Shown: in pieces, positions 32,101-41,315 of the stretch
Layout: the number at the start of each line of letters is the position of its first letter
How positions within the stretch are numbered: position 1 is the stretch's first letter
NCBI GenBank assembly: GCA_900542575.1
Contig: UQOE01000015.1
Coordinates: 1-49,744, forward strand
DNA: 49,744 nucleotides
Direction: 5' to 3'
From: an uncultured Oscillospiraceae bacterium
Lineage (GTDB): Bacteria; Bacillota; Clostridia; Oscillospirales; Acutalibacteraceae
Program-made: the position numbers and the translations under genes
Notes under the pieces: model-generated
Databases searched by the model: none
The model's input: only the letters and a program-made list of their open reading frames with translations
Told to the model about the DNA's origin: nothing

Positions 32101-33381
32101 ATGGTAAAAGCAATCGTAGGTGCAAACTGGGGCGATGAAGGCAAGGGCAAAATCACCGACATGTTTGCGGAGCAGGCGGATATCGTTGTCCGCTTCCAGG
32201 GCGGTGCCAATGCCGGCCACACTATCATCAATAATTACGGCCGTTTTGCACTGCACACCCTTCCGTCCGGTGTCTGCAACCCCGGTGTTGTCAATGTGCT
32301 GGGCAACGGCATGGCCATTGACGCGGACCGTTTTCTCAAAGAGCTGAAAGATGTCACGGACGCCGGCGTCCCGACCCCGAAGATCCTCATCTCGGAACGC
32401 GCACAGCTCGTAATGCCTTACCATGTAGACTTCGACTGCTATGAGGAAGAGCGTCTGGGCAAAGCCGCGTTTGGCTCCACGCATTCCGGCATTGCGCCGT
32501 TCTTCTCCGACAAATATGCAAAGATCGGTTTCCAGATCAACGAGCTCTACGACGATGAGGGACTGAAAGAGCACCTTCACCGCGTCGTCGAGTATAAGAA
32601 CCTCATTCTGGAGCACATCTACCACAAACCGCTCATCGACGAAGAGGCTCTGTATCAGCATCTGGTCGAGGTCCGCGAGGGCATCAAACCTTATGTCGCC
32701 AACACCAACAAGTTCCTTCGCGAGGCGGTCAAAGACGGCAAGTCCATCCTGCTGGAGGGTCAGCTCGGTACGATGAAAGATACCGAATCCGGCATCTGGC
32801 CGATGGTCACCTCTTCCCCGACGGTTGCCGGCTACGGCGCAGTCGGTGCTGCAGGTATTCCGCCGTATGCCATCCAGGACATCTGCTGTGTCACCAAGGC
32901 CTATTCCAGCGCCGTCGGTGCCGGTGAATTTGTCTCGGAGATCCTCGACGAGGACGAGGCTCAGGCACTCCGTCTCCATGGCGGCGACAAGGGCGAGTTC
33001 GGCGCCACCACCGGCCGTCCGAGACGTGTCGGCTGGTATGACTGCGTTGCCTCCCGCTATGGCGTGCAGACGCAGGGCGCTACCGAAGTTGCCATGACCG
33101 CTCTCGACTGCCTCTCCTATCTGGAGGAGCTCAAAGTCTGCGTCGGGTATGAGATCGACGGCGAGGTCACGAAGGAGTTCCCGGTCACCCCGCTGCTGAA
33201 AAAGGCGAAGCCGGTCTACAAGACCTTCAAGGGCTGGCACTGCGACATCCGCGGCATCAAAGAGTATGACAAGCTTCCGCAGGAGACCCGCGACTACGTC
33301 GAGTTTATTGAGGGAGAGCTTGAGACGCCGATCAAGTATGTCTCCAATGGCCCGAAGCGCGAAGAAATTATTGAACGCTGA
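32101..33381 (+). CDS. purA: Adenylosuccinate synthetase
   Basis: 426 residues from ATG 32101 (TTCGGAGGTG upstream; the longer frame to 32050 is untranslated leader). VGANWGDEGKGKITD is the GTP-binding P-loop with the catalytic Asp, NAGHTI carries the catalytic His, and SSPTVAGYGAVGAAGIPP, GGDKGEFGATTGRPRRVGW complete the signature set. It joins IMP and aspartate with GTP to give adenylosuccinate, the substrate of PurB. A TATAAT lies about 80 bp upstream. Confidence 0.96.
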   Translation: MVKAIVGANWGDEGKGKITDMFAEQADIVVRFQGGANAGHTIINNYGRFALHTLPSGVCNPGVVNVLGNGMAIDADRFLKELKDVTDAGVPTPKILISERAQLVMPYHVDFDCYEEERLGKAAFGSTHSGIAPFFSDKYAKIGFQINELYDDEGLKEHLHRVVEYKNLILEHIYHKPLIDEEALYQHLVEVREGIKPYVANTNKFLREAVKDGKSILLEGQLGTMKDTESGIWPMVTSSPTVAGYGAVGAAGIPPYAIQDICCVTKAYSSAVGAGEFVSEILDEDEAQALRLHGGDKGEFGATTGRPRRVGWYDCVASRYGVQTQGATEVAMTALDCLSYLEELKVCVGYEIDGEVTKEFPVTPLLKKAKPVYKTFKGWHCDIRGIKEYDKLPQETRDYVEFIEGELETPIKYVSNGPKREEIIER

Positions 33382-33398
33382 GTTTATTGAATAAAATC

Positions 33399-33430
33399 AA
33401 AGACCGTACCTCTACGGTGCGGTCTTTTTT
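33399..33430 (+). terminator. Terminator of purA
   Basis: AAAGACCG / CGGTCTTT stem (with inner ACC/GGT) and a six-T tail. Confidence 0.9.
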
Positions 33431-33483
33431 GTTATAATGAACGTGGGTTTTGATTATTTGGGATTCTACATTGGGGTGAAACA

Positions 33484-34104
33484 ATGGCAAGAAAATCTAT
33501 GTCAGCAGAAGAAAAACAGCAGCGCTGTTCGGAAATTCTGAAAGAGGCAAAAAAACTGTTTGCGAAAAACGGGTATAAGGACACCACAATGCGGCAGATC
33601 TCGGAGGCCGCAAATATCTCACTGGGTTCTCTGTACTTCTATTTTACAAACAAAAGCGAAATTTATATTGCGCTCTACAAGGAGAGCCTGGAGAAGCTGG
33701 ACCGCTCATTTGACGATGCGCTGTCCCTGCCGGCGCCTGACATCCGGTCCCGCATCAGCATGATGCTGTACAGCTACATTTCGTTCTATAAAAACGATTA
33801 CGAGTCCTACCGTCTTCTTTCCAGCGGCTTCTTTGGAAAGAACCAGGACCTGGAGCTGGACAGCTCCCTTATGGAAGACAGCCTTCGCATCTTCCGCCGG
33901 CTGGAAGGACCCATTCAGCAGGGCATTGACGAGGGCGTTATCCGCCCCTGCGACACCGAAAAAACCGTCATCTCTCTCTGGGCCATGTTCGACGGTGTCC
34001 TGATGCTCCCGGAAAAGACGCACATCAAGACATTGGAAAGTCATTACGAGGAGTATTATTCGACGGGTGTCGACATCATACTAAACGGCATTTTCCTGAA
34101 ATGA
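33484..34104 (+). CDS. TetR/AcrR family transcriptional regulator
   Basis: 206 residues. The N-terminal helix-turn-helix reads ILKEAKKLFAKNGYKDTTM then RQISEAANISLGSLYFYFTNKSEIY, a textbook TetR DNA-binding domain. The helical C-terminal domain (about 60-206) should bind an unknown ligand and dimerise. It lies between purA and guaA; it is not known whether it governs purine genes. A palindrome of TetR-operator type sits 84 bp downstream, not in its own promoter region. Confidence 0.92.
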   Translation: MARKSMSAEEKQQRCSEILKEAKKLFAKNGYKDTTMRQISEAANISLGSLYFYFTNKSEIYIALYKESLEKLDRSFDDALSLPAPDIRSRISMMLYSYISFYKNDYESYRLLSSGFFGKNQDLELDSSLMEDSLRIFRRLEGPIQQGIDEGVIRPCDTEKTVISLWAMFDGVLMLPEKTHIKTLESHYEEYYSTGVDIILNGIFLK

Positions 34105-34114
34105 CAGAAAACAA

Positions 34115-34147
34115 AAAAGGCAGCGTCGGACGGCGCTGCCTTTTTTG
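34115..34147 (+). terminator. Terminator of the tetR gene
   Basis: AAAAGGCAGCG / CGCTGCC stem, eight-base loop, TTTTTT tail. Confidence 0.92.
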
Positions 34148-34187
34148 CGGTATTTTGGGTAATATGATATGGGAAAAGAATTGATAA

Positions 34188-34203
34188 ACGAACGCACGTT
34201 CGT
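34188..34203. promoter_or_regulatory. TetR-type operator-like palindrome
   Basis: ACGAACG-CA-CGTTCGT, two perfect 7-bp arms, the form bound by many TetR-family repressors. It is the only palindrome of note in the 34,148-34,355 gap, which otherwise holds AT-rich sequence with no gene. TTGATA lies immediately upstream, but no good -10 follows. Confidence 0.5.
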
Positions 34204-34355
34204 AAATCATTGCAATTATGGTAGCACGCTAAAACAGAATTTGCAATGTCTAAACCGGAACTTTTGCGGTTTCGACAACAGGATTTACAAATGAATCCGA
34301 TTATTTAGAACAAACGATCAAAAAATAAGGCAGGAATGCAGCCGATTTCCTGCAG

Positions 34356-34384
34356 TTGAACGCTCCCGCATTTTCATCTATAAT
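34356..34384 (+). promoter_or_regulatory. Promoter of guaA
   Basis: TTGAAC, 17-nt spacer and a perfect TATAAT, with a leader of about 40 nt, so no riboswitch. Confidence 0.82.
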
Positions 34385-34430
34385 ATTCACAATTCTTTGA
34401 TTGACTGAAGATGAGGGAAAGGAGACTTCC

Positions 34431-36020
34431 ATGGCAATTCAGCATGAATCCATCCTGGTTCTCGACTTCGGCGGACAGTACAACCAGCTCATTGCGCGGC
34501 GCGTCCGCGAAGAGCATGTCTACGCCGAAGTTTTGTCTTATACCACTCCTCTGGAGAAGATTAAGGCGAAGAACTACAAGGGCATCATTTTTACCGGCGG
34601 TCCGCAGAGCGTCTTTAAGGACGACTCCCCCAGCTATGACCCCGCCATTTTTGACCTCGGCATTCCGATTCTCGGAATCTGCTACGGTGCACAGTTCATG
34701 GCCCACGCTCTCGGCGGCACGGTCAAAACCGCACCGGTCAGCGAGTACGGCCACACCGAGGTGGTCATCGACAGCCATGACGGACTGCTGAAGAATGTCG
34801 CCACAGCGGATGTCACGGCGGAGGAGTCCGGTTGCGAGGAACCCGGCCATTCCATCTTCTGGATGTCCCATACCGACTACATTTCCGCTGCCCCTGCGGG
34901 ATTCACGGTCACCGCGCACACCGATAATTGTCCCATCGCTGCCATGGAGAACCCGGACCGGAAGCTCTATGCCGTTCAGTTCCATCCGGAAGTGGTCCAC
35001 TCCAAAGAGGGCAGAAAAGTTTTCCACACCTTCGTCCGCGAAATCTGCGGCTGTGCCGGAGACTGGCGCATGGATACCTTTATTGAGGACACCATTGCGG
35101 AAATCCGCGCGAAAGTCGGAGACGGAAAAGTGCTCTGTGCCCTGTCCGGCGGTGTGGACAGCTCCGTTGCGGCGGTCCTGCTCTCCAAAGCGGTCGGCAA
35201 ACAGCTGACCTGCGTCTTTGTCGATCACGGTCTGCTCCGTAAAAACGAGGGCGACGAAGTGGAGGCAGTCTTTGGACCGGACGGCCCTTATGAGCTCAAT
35301 TTTGTCCGCGTCAATGCGCAGGACCGTTTCTATAAGAAACTCGACGGTGTCACGGAACCGGAGAAAAAGCGCCACATCATCGGTGAGGAGTTCATCCGCG
35401 TCTTTGAGGACGAGGCCAAAAAAATCGGCAAAGTGGACTATCTGGTCCAGGGCACCATCTATCCGGACGTCATTGAGTCCGGACTGGGCAAGGCGGCAAC
35501 CATTAAATCGCACCACAATGTCGGCGGTTTGCCGGATCATGTCGATTTCAAAGAGATCATCGAGCCGCTGCGCCTGCTCTTCAAGGATGAGGTCCGCGAG
35601 GTCGGGCAGAAGCTCGGCATTCCGGACTATCTGGTCTTCCGGCAGCCTTTCCCGGGTCCGGGGCTCGGCATCCGCATCATCGGAGCCATTACACCGGAAA
35701 AGGTCAAAATGGTCCAGGACGCAGACGCCATTTACCGCGAAGAAATTGCGAATGCGGGTCTCGACCGCTCCATCTCCCAGTACTTTGCGGCTCTGACGAA
35801 CATGCGCTCGGTCGGCGTCATGGGCGACGCCCGAACCTATGATTACGCCATTGCGCTGCGCGGCGTCATCACCAGTGACTTCATGACCGCCGAGGCGGCC
35901 AATATCCCGTGGGAAGTTCTGCAGAAGGTCACGTCCCGCATCATCAACGAGGTGGATAACGTTAACCGCGTCATGTACGATCTGACCCAGAAACCGCCGG
36001 GAACGATTGAATGGGAATGA
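34431..36020 (+). CDS. guaA: GMP synthase (glutamine-hydrolysing)
   Basis: 529 residues from ATG 34431 (GAAAGGAG upstream). The N-terminal class I amidotransferase has GICYGAQFMAHALGG (nucleophile Cys) and FHPEVVHS (His and Glu). The ATP-pyrophosphatase P-loop is LSGGVDSSVAAVLL, followed by FVDHGLLRKNEGDEV and the C-terminal dimerisation domain ending TQKPPGTIEWE. It aminates XMP to GMP. The gene end is intact, and accessory DNA starts within about 120 bp. The 3' end of guaA is a known integration site for genomic islands. Confidence 0.97.
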   Translation: MAIQHESILVLDFGGQYNQLIARRVREEHVYAEVLSYTTPLEKIKAKNYKGIIFTGGPQSVFKDDSPSYDPAIFDLGIPILGICYGAQFMAHALGGTVKTAPVSEYGHTEVVIDSHDGLLKNVATADVTAEESGCEEPGHSIFWMSHTDYISAAPAGFTVTAHTDNCPIAAMENPDRKLYAVQFHPEVVHSKEGRKVFHTFVREICGCAGDWRMDTFIEDTIAEIRAKVGDGKVLCALSGGVDSSVAAVLLSKAVGKQLTCVFVDHGLLRKNEGDEVEAVFGPDGPYELNFVRVNAQDRFYKKLDGVTEPEKKRHIIGEEFIRVFEDEAKKIGKVDYLVQGTIYPDVIESGLGKAATIKSHHNVGGLPDHVDFKEIIEPLRLLFKDEVREVGQKLGIPDYLVFRQPFPGPGLGIRIIGAITPEKVKMVQDADAIYREEIANAGLDRSISQYFAALTNMRSVGVMGDARTYDYAIALRGVITSDFMTAEAANIPWEVLQKVTSRIINEVDNVNRVMYDLTQKPPGTIEWE

Positions 36021-36139
36021 CGCTCGAAACGGCGAAAACCCGCATGAATACAGGCTTTTTTGCCCGTCCATACTGCTCTTGATACTGGATTGATACTATT
36101 TGTGTCCGCCCGGTATTCTCAAGAGAAAAATCCCAAAAG

Positions 36140-36195
36140 GACAAGCAAAACCGCCCTGCTGAACGACAAATTCAGCAGGGCGGTTTTTTTGCTTG
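36140..36195. terminator. Large bidirectional terminator at the left edge of the mobile region
   Basis: GACAAGCAAAACCGCCCTGC and its complement form a near-perfect stem of over 20 bp around ACGACAA, with A- and T-runs on either side. It can end guaA and the convergent XRE regulator gene. Confidence 0.85.
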
Positions 36196-36197
36196 TC

Positions 36198-36755
36198 TTA
36201 TTTATTTTTCCGCCAAGGGATATAATATTCGCTTTCCAGGCCATCGTCGCAGGTATGGGGCCAGTTGAGTTTCCATTCAAAATACTCTTCCCTGGTGATC
36301 TCCCCGGCGTGTAACTCCTGCTGACGAAAAAGCCATTCCCGCATGAACTCGTCCACAAGGCCATACTGGAAGTACATACCCACGGGAGGGTGTGCGGGCC
36401 AGTCATCGCTATCATTGTACCGTACAGCGGTATCATCAGCGGCCCCTGCTCTGCCCGGATTGCGGACAAGTTGGAACAGGCGGATAGCGCCAGGGCTGTC
36501 CTCGTCCAGCCAGAAGAATGTCCGCATGAAGTCCTCGGCAGAGCCGGGGGCGATGGTGTAGAAGTTCTGGCGGTCTACCCGCAGCGCCTCGGCCATCTTG
36601 TCCAGCAGTTCCCGTTTCGGAACACGGTAATTCGTCTCATACTGGGCGATCCGGTTGTCCGCTCCCTTTTCCTCAAAGCCGATAGCAAGCCCCAATTCCT
36701 TTTGTGTCATGCCTCGAAAGGTGCGGATTTTCTTTATCTTGTCTCCGACTGTCAT
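36198..36755 (-). CDS. XRE-family transcriptional regulator of the integrated element
   Basis: 185 residues. An N-terminal Cro/C1 helix-turn-helix (IKKIRTFRGMTQKELGLAIG, then NRIAQYETNYRVPKRELLDKMA) followed by an acidic C-terminal domain with WLDEDSPGAIRLFQL. Such regulators sit beside the xis/int module of Tn916/Tn1549-like elements and repress conjugation functions. It is divergent from the excisionase gene, with an AT-rich promoter region between them. Confidence 0.85.
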   Translation of the reverse strand: MTVGDKIKKIRTFRGMTQKELGLAIGFEEKGADNRIAQYETNYRVPKRELLDKMAEALRVDRQNFYTIAPGSAEDFMRTFFWLDEDSPGAIRLFQLVRNPGRAGAADDTAVRYNDSDDWPAHPPVGMYFQYGLVDEFMREWLFRQQELHAGEITREEYFEWKLNWPHTCDDGLESEYYIPWRKNK

Positions 36756-36921
36756 AATATCCCACCGCCTTTGCCAATAGTATAGCGCAAAAAAGCGAAA
36801 GATGCAAGATAATCTTTAACAAAAATGCGAAATAAATTCTTGACATTAACACTTATGTTAATGTATAATGAAGATGGTGACATTAACATATTTGCGAAAC
36901 TAAAATAAGGAGGTGCTGACC

Positions 36922-37110
36922 ATGGAAAAGGAGCTGTTTGTGAGAGCAGAGGAGGTCGCCAGGGAGCTGGGCATTTCCAAGCCCTACGCCTACAAGCTGG
37001 TGCGGGAGATGAACGAGGAGCTGAAGAAAAAAGGCTTTCTCACCATTCCCGGACGGGTAAGCAGGCGCTACTTCGAGGAAAAATTCTATGGGCTGCGGGA
37101 CAGACAATAA
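36922..37110 (+). CDS. Excisionase-like helix-turn-helix protein
   Basis: 62 residues from the ATG at 36922 (TAAGGAGG upstream). LFVRAEEVARELGISKPYAY is a MerR/Xis-type winged HTH, followed by LKKKGFLTIPGRVSRRYFEE. It has the size, order and spacing (13 bp before the integrase) of the excisionase of Tn916-type elements. It would bend DNA and steer the integrase to excision. Confidence 0.82.
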   Translation: MEKELFVRAEEVARELGISKPYAYKLVREMNEELKKKGFLTIPGRVSRRYFEEKFYGLRDRQ

Positions 37111-37123
37111 GGAGGGAACCACA

Positions 37124-38170
37124 ATGCCGGCATACAAAGACAAGGCAAAGGGCACATGGTATGCGTCCTTTTACTACGAGGACTGGACGGGCAAGAAAGT
37201 AAAGAAAATGAAACGGGGCTTTCCCACCAAGCGGGAGGCTCTGGAGTGGGAGCGGACATTCCTGCAACAACAGACCGCCGACCTGGAAATGACCTTTGAA
37301 AACTTCGTGGCTGTCTATGTGGCGGACATGAAAGGCCGTATCAAGGAAAACACCTGGGGGACGAAAGAGCATATCCTCTACAAGAAGTTGGTGCCGTACT
37401 TCGGCAAGCGGAAGATGTGCGACATTCACTCCAAGGAGGTCATCGCCTGGCAGAATGAAATGCTGGGTTACCGGGACAAGAACGGCAAGCCCTACTCTCC
37501 GGTGTACTTAAAAACGCTGCACAATCAGTTGAGCGCCGTGTTCAACCATGCGGTACGGCACTACAATCTAAAGGTCAATCCCGCTGCCCAGGCGGGCAAT
37601 ATGGGAAAGCCAAAGGGACGGGAAATGCTGTTCTGGACAAAGGCGGAGTATCTGAAATTCGCCGAGGCCATGATGGACAAGCCCCTTTCCTATTACGCCT
37701 TTGAAATGCTCTACTGGTGCGGCGTCCGGGAGGGGGAGCTGCTGGCCCTCACTCCTGGCGACTTCGACTTTGAGAAACAGACCGTCACCATCTCCAAGTC
37801 CTACCAGCGGATTAAGGGCAAGGATGTGATTACCGACCCCAAGACCCCTAAGAGCAACCGGGTCATTCAAATGCCCGCTTTCCTCTGTGAAGAAATGCGA
37901 GACTATATCAAGAGCCTGTATGGGGTGAAGCCCACCGACCGCATTTTCACGGTGACAAAATCCTACCTCCACCGGGAGATGGACAGGGGTGCGAAAGAGG
38001 CCGGGGTAAAGCGGATCAGAATACACGACCTGAGGCACCCGTATGTCAAGCACACGACAAAAAAATATAATTCTGAAAAGCAGAAAACCCAAGCTACCAA
38101 GATGAATTTGATAGCCTGGGTTTTCCGTTTTTGTACCTTCAATTATTCAAAGAGGTCATGGACTTTGTAG
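37124..38170 (+). pseudogene. int: Tyrosine integrase truncated before its catalytic C-terminus
   Basis: ATG at 37124, GGAGGG upstream. It has the N-terminal AP2-like arm-binding domain (GTWYASFYYEDWTGKKVKKM), the core-binding SAM-like domain and the first catalytic block CGVREGELLAL (Arg). The protein matches up to the RIHDLRH box, then switches to unrelated residues (PYVKHTTKKYNSEKQ) after about position 38,040. The second Arg is in that box, but the final His/Trp and the Tyr nucleophile are lost. The break coincides with the start of the recombinase island, so the element should be unable to excise with this enzyme. Confidence 0.85.
38084..38124. terminator. Terminator after the recombinase block
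   Basis: AAAACCCAAGCTA / TAGCCTGGGTTTT with one mismatch; it follows the stop of the last recombinase gene (38143). Confidence 0.75.
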
Positions 38171-39669
38171 ATAATCTCAATGCGGTTGTCGGGGAATACA
38201 TACACCTTTTCAATCAGCAGATCGGTCAGCTCAGAGGTCAGCACATCCGCTTCTGCAATCGAGTGAACGATTTCTTGTCGGCTGCTTTGGCGGGCCTGTT
38301 CTTCTCGCTTCAGCTTTGCCTGGGCGGTGACAGCAGCATAGGCATTTTTGACTTTCAGTATTTCTGCGTCATAAACTGCTTTCTCCGATTTATATGTGTC
38401 CAGCTCGATCTGCCCCAAGAGATACCGTTCAAAGAGAGCTTGCTTCTGGTCCTTCAGAGCTTCCAGTTGCTTCTCATACTCAGAGCATTTGGCAGCGGTA
38501 GCCTCCAGGTGAATGGTGCCGTCTTTATGTACGGGCAGCAGGATTTCCAGCTGCTTTTTCAAAGTGAGGAGGACGGCTTCTTCCAGCCCAGCAACATCTG
38601 CCCGGACATCGCGGCAGCGGCTGTTCACATCAGCGGTAGAATGGCGGCACATATAAAACGGTCTCTTTTGGGCGATGCGGGAAAGTGCATGATCGCAGCA
38701 GCCACAATAGACCTTGCCTTTTAGTGGGTACTCCCTGGTTTTCTTGGTCGGCAAGGAGAATCGGCGCTGCACAGCCTGCACCTTTTCAAATAGTTCTTTG
38801 TCAACGATTGCCGGATGATGGTCGGGAATAATGAACCATTTGTCCCGGTCCTTCTTGCGGCTCCGTGTGCTGCCCACTTCAATGACTGCACGACGCCCGA
38901 TGACATAGGAGCCGATATAGCGTTCGTCCTCCAGGATACGGAGAACCGTAGAACTGCTCCAGCGTCCGCGGGAGCGGGAGACATCGTGGTACTGCTGCCC
39001 ATGCGCTGCTTTGTATTCTCCGGGGGTCGGTATGCCTCGCTTAAAGAGTTCCCTGGTAACGGCTGCCGCTCCAATTCCGGTTGCGGCAAGTTGGAAAATG
39101 AGCTGTACCACAGCAGCGGTTTCCGGGTTCGGTTCCATTCTGCCATTGGCGCTTTTGCGATACCCGTAAGGGCAAACTTTGCTCTGGTATTCGCCGCGCT
39201 GCATTTTGGCGTACTTGGCGCTTTTGGTCTTGATGGACATATCCCGGCTGTAATACTCGCTGATCAGATACTTGAAAGCCACATCCATACCGCCGGTATC
39301 GCCCTTGTGCTGATCGCTGTCAAAATCATCGTTGATAGAAATGAACCGAGTGTGAAACAGAGGGAACACACGCTCAATGAAATAGCCAGTCTCAATGCTG
39401 TTTCGTCCAAACCGGGAAAAGTCTTTTACGATGATGCAGTCGATCTTATTGGCCCGCACCATCTCAATCAGCTCCTGGACTTTGGGGCGTTCGAAGTTTG
39501 TCCCGCTATACCCGTTGTCGATAAACTCAAGGACTTCTGCATGAGTGGACTCCGGCATGGAAGAAACAAATTCGTTCAGCGCAAGGTGCTGGTTTTCAAT
39601 GCTCATACTGTCGTATTTATAATCCTCCAGGGAAAGGCGGATATAAAGGGCAATCACATATTTCTGCAC
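38143..39669 (-). CDS. Large serine recombinase 3
   Basis: 508 residues from a GTG at 39669 with GAGGAGG 10 nt upstream. Catalytic YIRLSLED (Ser13) and VKDFSRFGRN lie in the resolvase domain, SKVCPYGYRK opens the recombinase domain, and a CGCC-x-CRH zinc ribbon and C-terminal coiled coil follow. It overlaps the upstream recombinase gene by 16 bp. Family members cut and join DNA at att sites to move ICEs and transposons (TnpX/TndX/Ccr type). Confidence 0.88.
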   Translation of the reverse strand: MQKYVIALYIRLSLEDYKYDSMSIENQHLALNEFVSSMPESTHAEVLEFIDNGYSGTNFERPKVQELIEMVRANKIDCIIVKDFSRFGRNSIETGYFIERVFPLFHTRFISINDDFDSDQHKGDTGGMDVAFKYLISEYYSRDMSIKTKSAKYAKMQRGEYQSKVCPYGYRKSANGRMEPNPETAAVVQLIFQLAATGIGAAAVTRELFKRGIPTPGEYKAAHGQQYHDVSRSRGRWSSSTVLRILEDERYIGSYVIGRRAVIEVGSTRSRKKDRDKWFIIPDHHPAIVDKELFEKVQAVQRRFSLPTKKTREYPLKGKVYCGCCDHALSRIAQKRPFYMCRHSTADVNSRCRDVRADVAGLEEAVLLTLKKQLEILLPVHKDGTIHLEATAAKCSEYEKQLEALKDQKQALFERYLLGQIELDTYKSEKAVYDAEILKVKNAYAAVTAQAKLKREEQARQSSRQEIVHSIAEADVLTSELTDLLIEKVYVFPDNRIEIIYKVHDLFE

Positions 39670-41312
39670 TGGCTCAGCACCTCCTCACAATGCTCAAATT
39701 CGCTCTGGAAGCGGAAACGAACCGTAATCCGCTTTTCTTTTGAGACCTCTACACGGTCAATCAGGCGGTCAATCAGAGCTGCCGTCAGCTGGCGATCTTC
39801 CTTGATATGCTGTGCATCCTGGGACAGCATTTTATACTGTTCCAGCTGCTTGGCGAGAATCGCAAGCCCTGCTTTCAGCTGCTCGATTTCTTTGCTGATG
39901 GCCTCGATTTTGGCTTCGTATTTTTCTTTGAAGGTAAAATACTCGTCTTTTGACAGATGGTTCTGGATCAGGCCCTCATACAATCCGCGCTGATAGGTTC
40001 GCAGCTGCTGGATTTCCTGTTTCCGGCTGGCGATTTTAGCCTGTATGTTTTTCTGTTCCTCGGCTTCTTTGGAGAGGTTTTCCAGACCAAGAGAGTATTG
40101 CCCCAGCGTGGTATCAAGCTGTTCCTGTATCATATCGGCCAAGGTATCCAGCAGCTCTTTTTCAAAGATAAATGCACCAGGACAAACGCCCTTTTTGATA
40201 CGGTTGTTGCTGATACAGTGGTAGACATATACCTCCTGTGACTTTCTGCGGACGCATTTCTGTCGGTGAAGGCTGCGTCCGCAGTGGGCGCAGAAGATTT
40301 TGCCTTTCAAAAGATTAGGGGACCAGGAATGGATCTCCCTGTCTTTTGCCTGCTGTGCAGCCTGGTCCAACGCTTTCTGAACAGCGGCAAACAGCTCCCG
40401 GCTGATGATGGCTTCATGGGTGCCGCGTACCGTTGTCCATTCATCGGCGCTGGCTCTGACCTGCTTGTGGTCAATGATTTTAGATACCCCTTGCACCAGA
40501 TCTCCGGTATAAACCTCTGCGCGAAGAATTTTGGCTACGGTGCGGGTTTGCCAATGCCCATTGCCTACCAGATTTTCATGGGTGATCTCTCCCAAAGTCC
40601 TCTTGTAGTGGCTGGGAGAGAGATACCCGGCCTCGTTCAATCGTACCGCTATGGTGTTTAATCCTGCGCCCTCGGCGGCCCATTGGAACATGGTTTTGAC
40701 TACCTCGGCAGCCACAGGATCAACAATCAGCTGGTGGCAATCATCTGGAGCTTTCAAATATCCATAGGGTGTGCGCCCACCAACATACTTGCCGTCTTTC
40801 ATAGCCTGTCGCTGCTGGGCTTTGATTTTCCTGGCAATATCCATCGCATAGGCTTCGTTAATCATGTTCCGCAGCGGGATGATGATACCATCGTGGGCAT
40901 TATCCGGGGAAGAAGAATCGTAGCGGTCATTTACGGCAATAAAGCGGACTTTCTGCATGGGAAAGTAACGCTCGATATAGTAGCCTGTGTCTATGACATT
41001 TCGCCCCAGGCGGGAGAGGTCCTTTACAATGACGCAGTTGATAAGACCCGCTTCAATATCGGAGAGCATCTGCTGGAAGCCGGGGCGGTGGAAGTTCGTA
41101 CCCGTTGCGCCATTGTCAATGTAGGTCTGTACCACAATAATCTCCGGGTTCTGCTCCAGATACCGGGCGATAATCAGCTGCTGGGTTTCGATAGAAACGG
41201 TGTGGGTATGCTTATCCTCAACGGAAAGCCGCACATAAACTCCAGCGCGGCAAGAGGGATCTATCTCCGGTGCAGGGAGCACCACAGTTTCCTTTCTGCT
41301 TTTTCTTGCCAC
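39654..41312 (-). CDS. Large serine recombinase 2
   Basis: 552 residues. Catalytic VYVRLSVED, VKDLSRLGRNVIDTG, GGRTPYGYLKAPDD at the domain border, zinc ribbon CAHCGRSLHRQKC, and a long Lys/Glu coiled coil. Only 3 bp separate it from the preceding recombinase gene, so the three are one operon. Same class as its neighbours but clearly a different sequence, so they are not recent duplicates. Confidence 0.88.
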   Translation of the reverse strand: MARKSRKETVVLPAPEIDPSCRAGVYVRLSVEDKHTHTVSIETQQLIIARYLEQNPEIIVVQTYIDNGATGTNFHRPGFQQMLSDIEAGLINCVIVKDLSRLGRNVIDTGYYIERYFPMQKVRFIAVNDRYDSSSPDNAHDGIIIPLRNMINEAYAMDIARKIKAQQRQAMKDGKYVGGRTPYGYLKAPDDCHQLIVDPVAAEVVKTMFQWAAEGAGLNTIAVRLNEAGYLSPSHYKRTLGEITHENLVGNGHWQTRTVAKILRAEVYTGDLVQGVSKIIDHKQVRASADEWTTVRGTHEAIISRELFAAVQKALDQAAQQAKDREIHSWSPNLLKGKIFCAHCGRSLHRQKCVRRKSQEVYVYHCISNNRIKKGVCPGAFIFEKELLDTLADMIQEQLDTTLGQYSLGLENLSKEAEEQKNIQAKIASRKQEIQQLRTYQRGLYEGLIQNHLSKDEYFTFKEKYEAKIEAISKEIEQLKAGLAILAKQLEQYKMLSQDAQHIKEDRQLTAALIDRLIDRVEVSKEKRITVRFRFQSEFEHCEEVLSQCRNM

Positions 41313-41315
41313 AAA

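Noticed and set aside
34374..36071. 565-residue minus-strand frame opposite guaA
   Set aside because: It is a codon-bias shadow of a confidently assigned gene, with low-complexity composition and no ribosome site. Similar frames opposite purB, purA and oppA were dropped for the same reason.
36021..36139. attL candidate directly after guaA
   Set aside because: No second copy of the guaA end could be found in the window, so a specific att site is not claimed.
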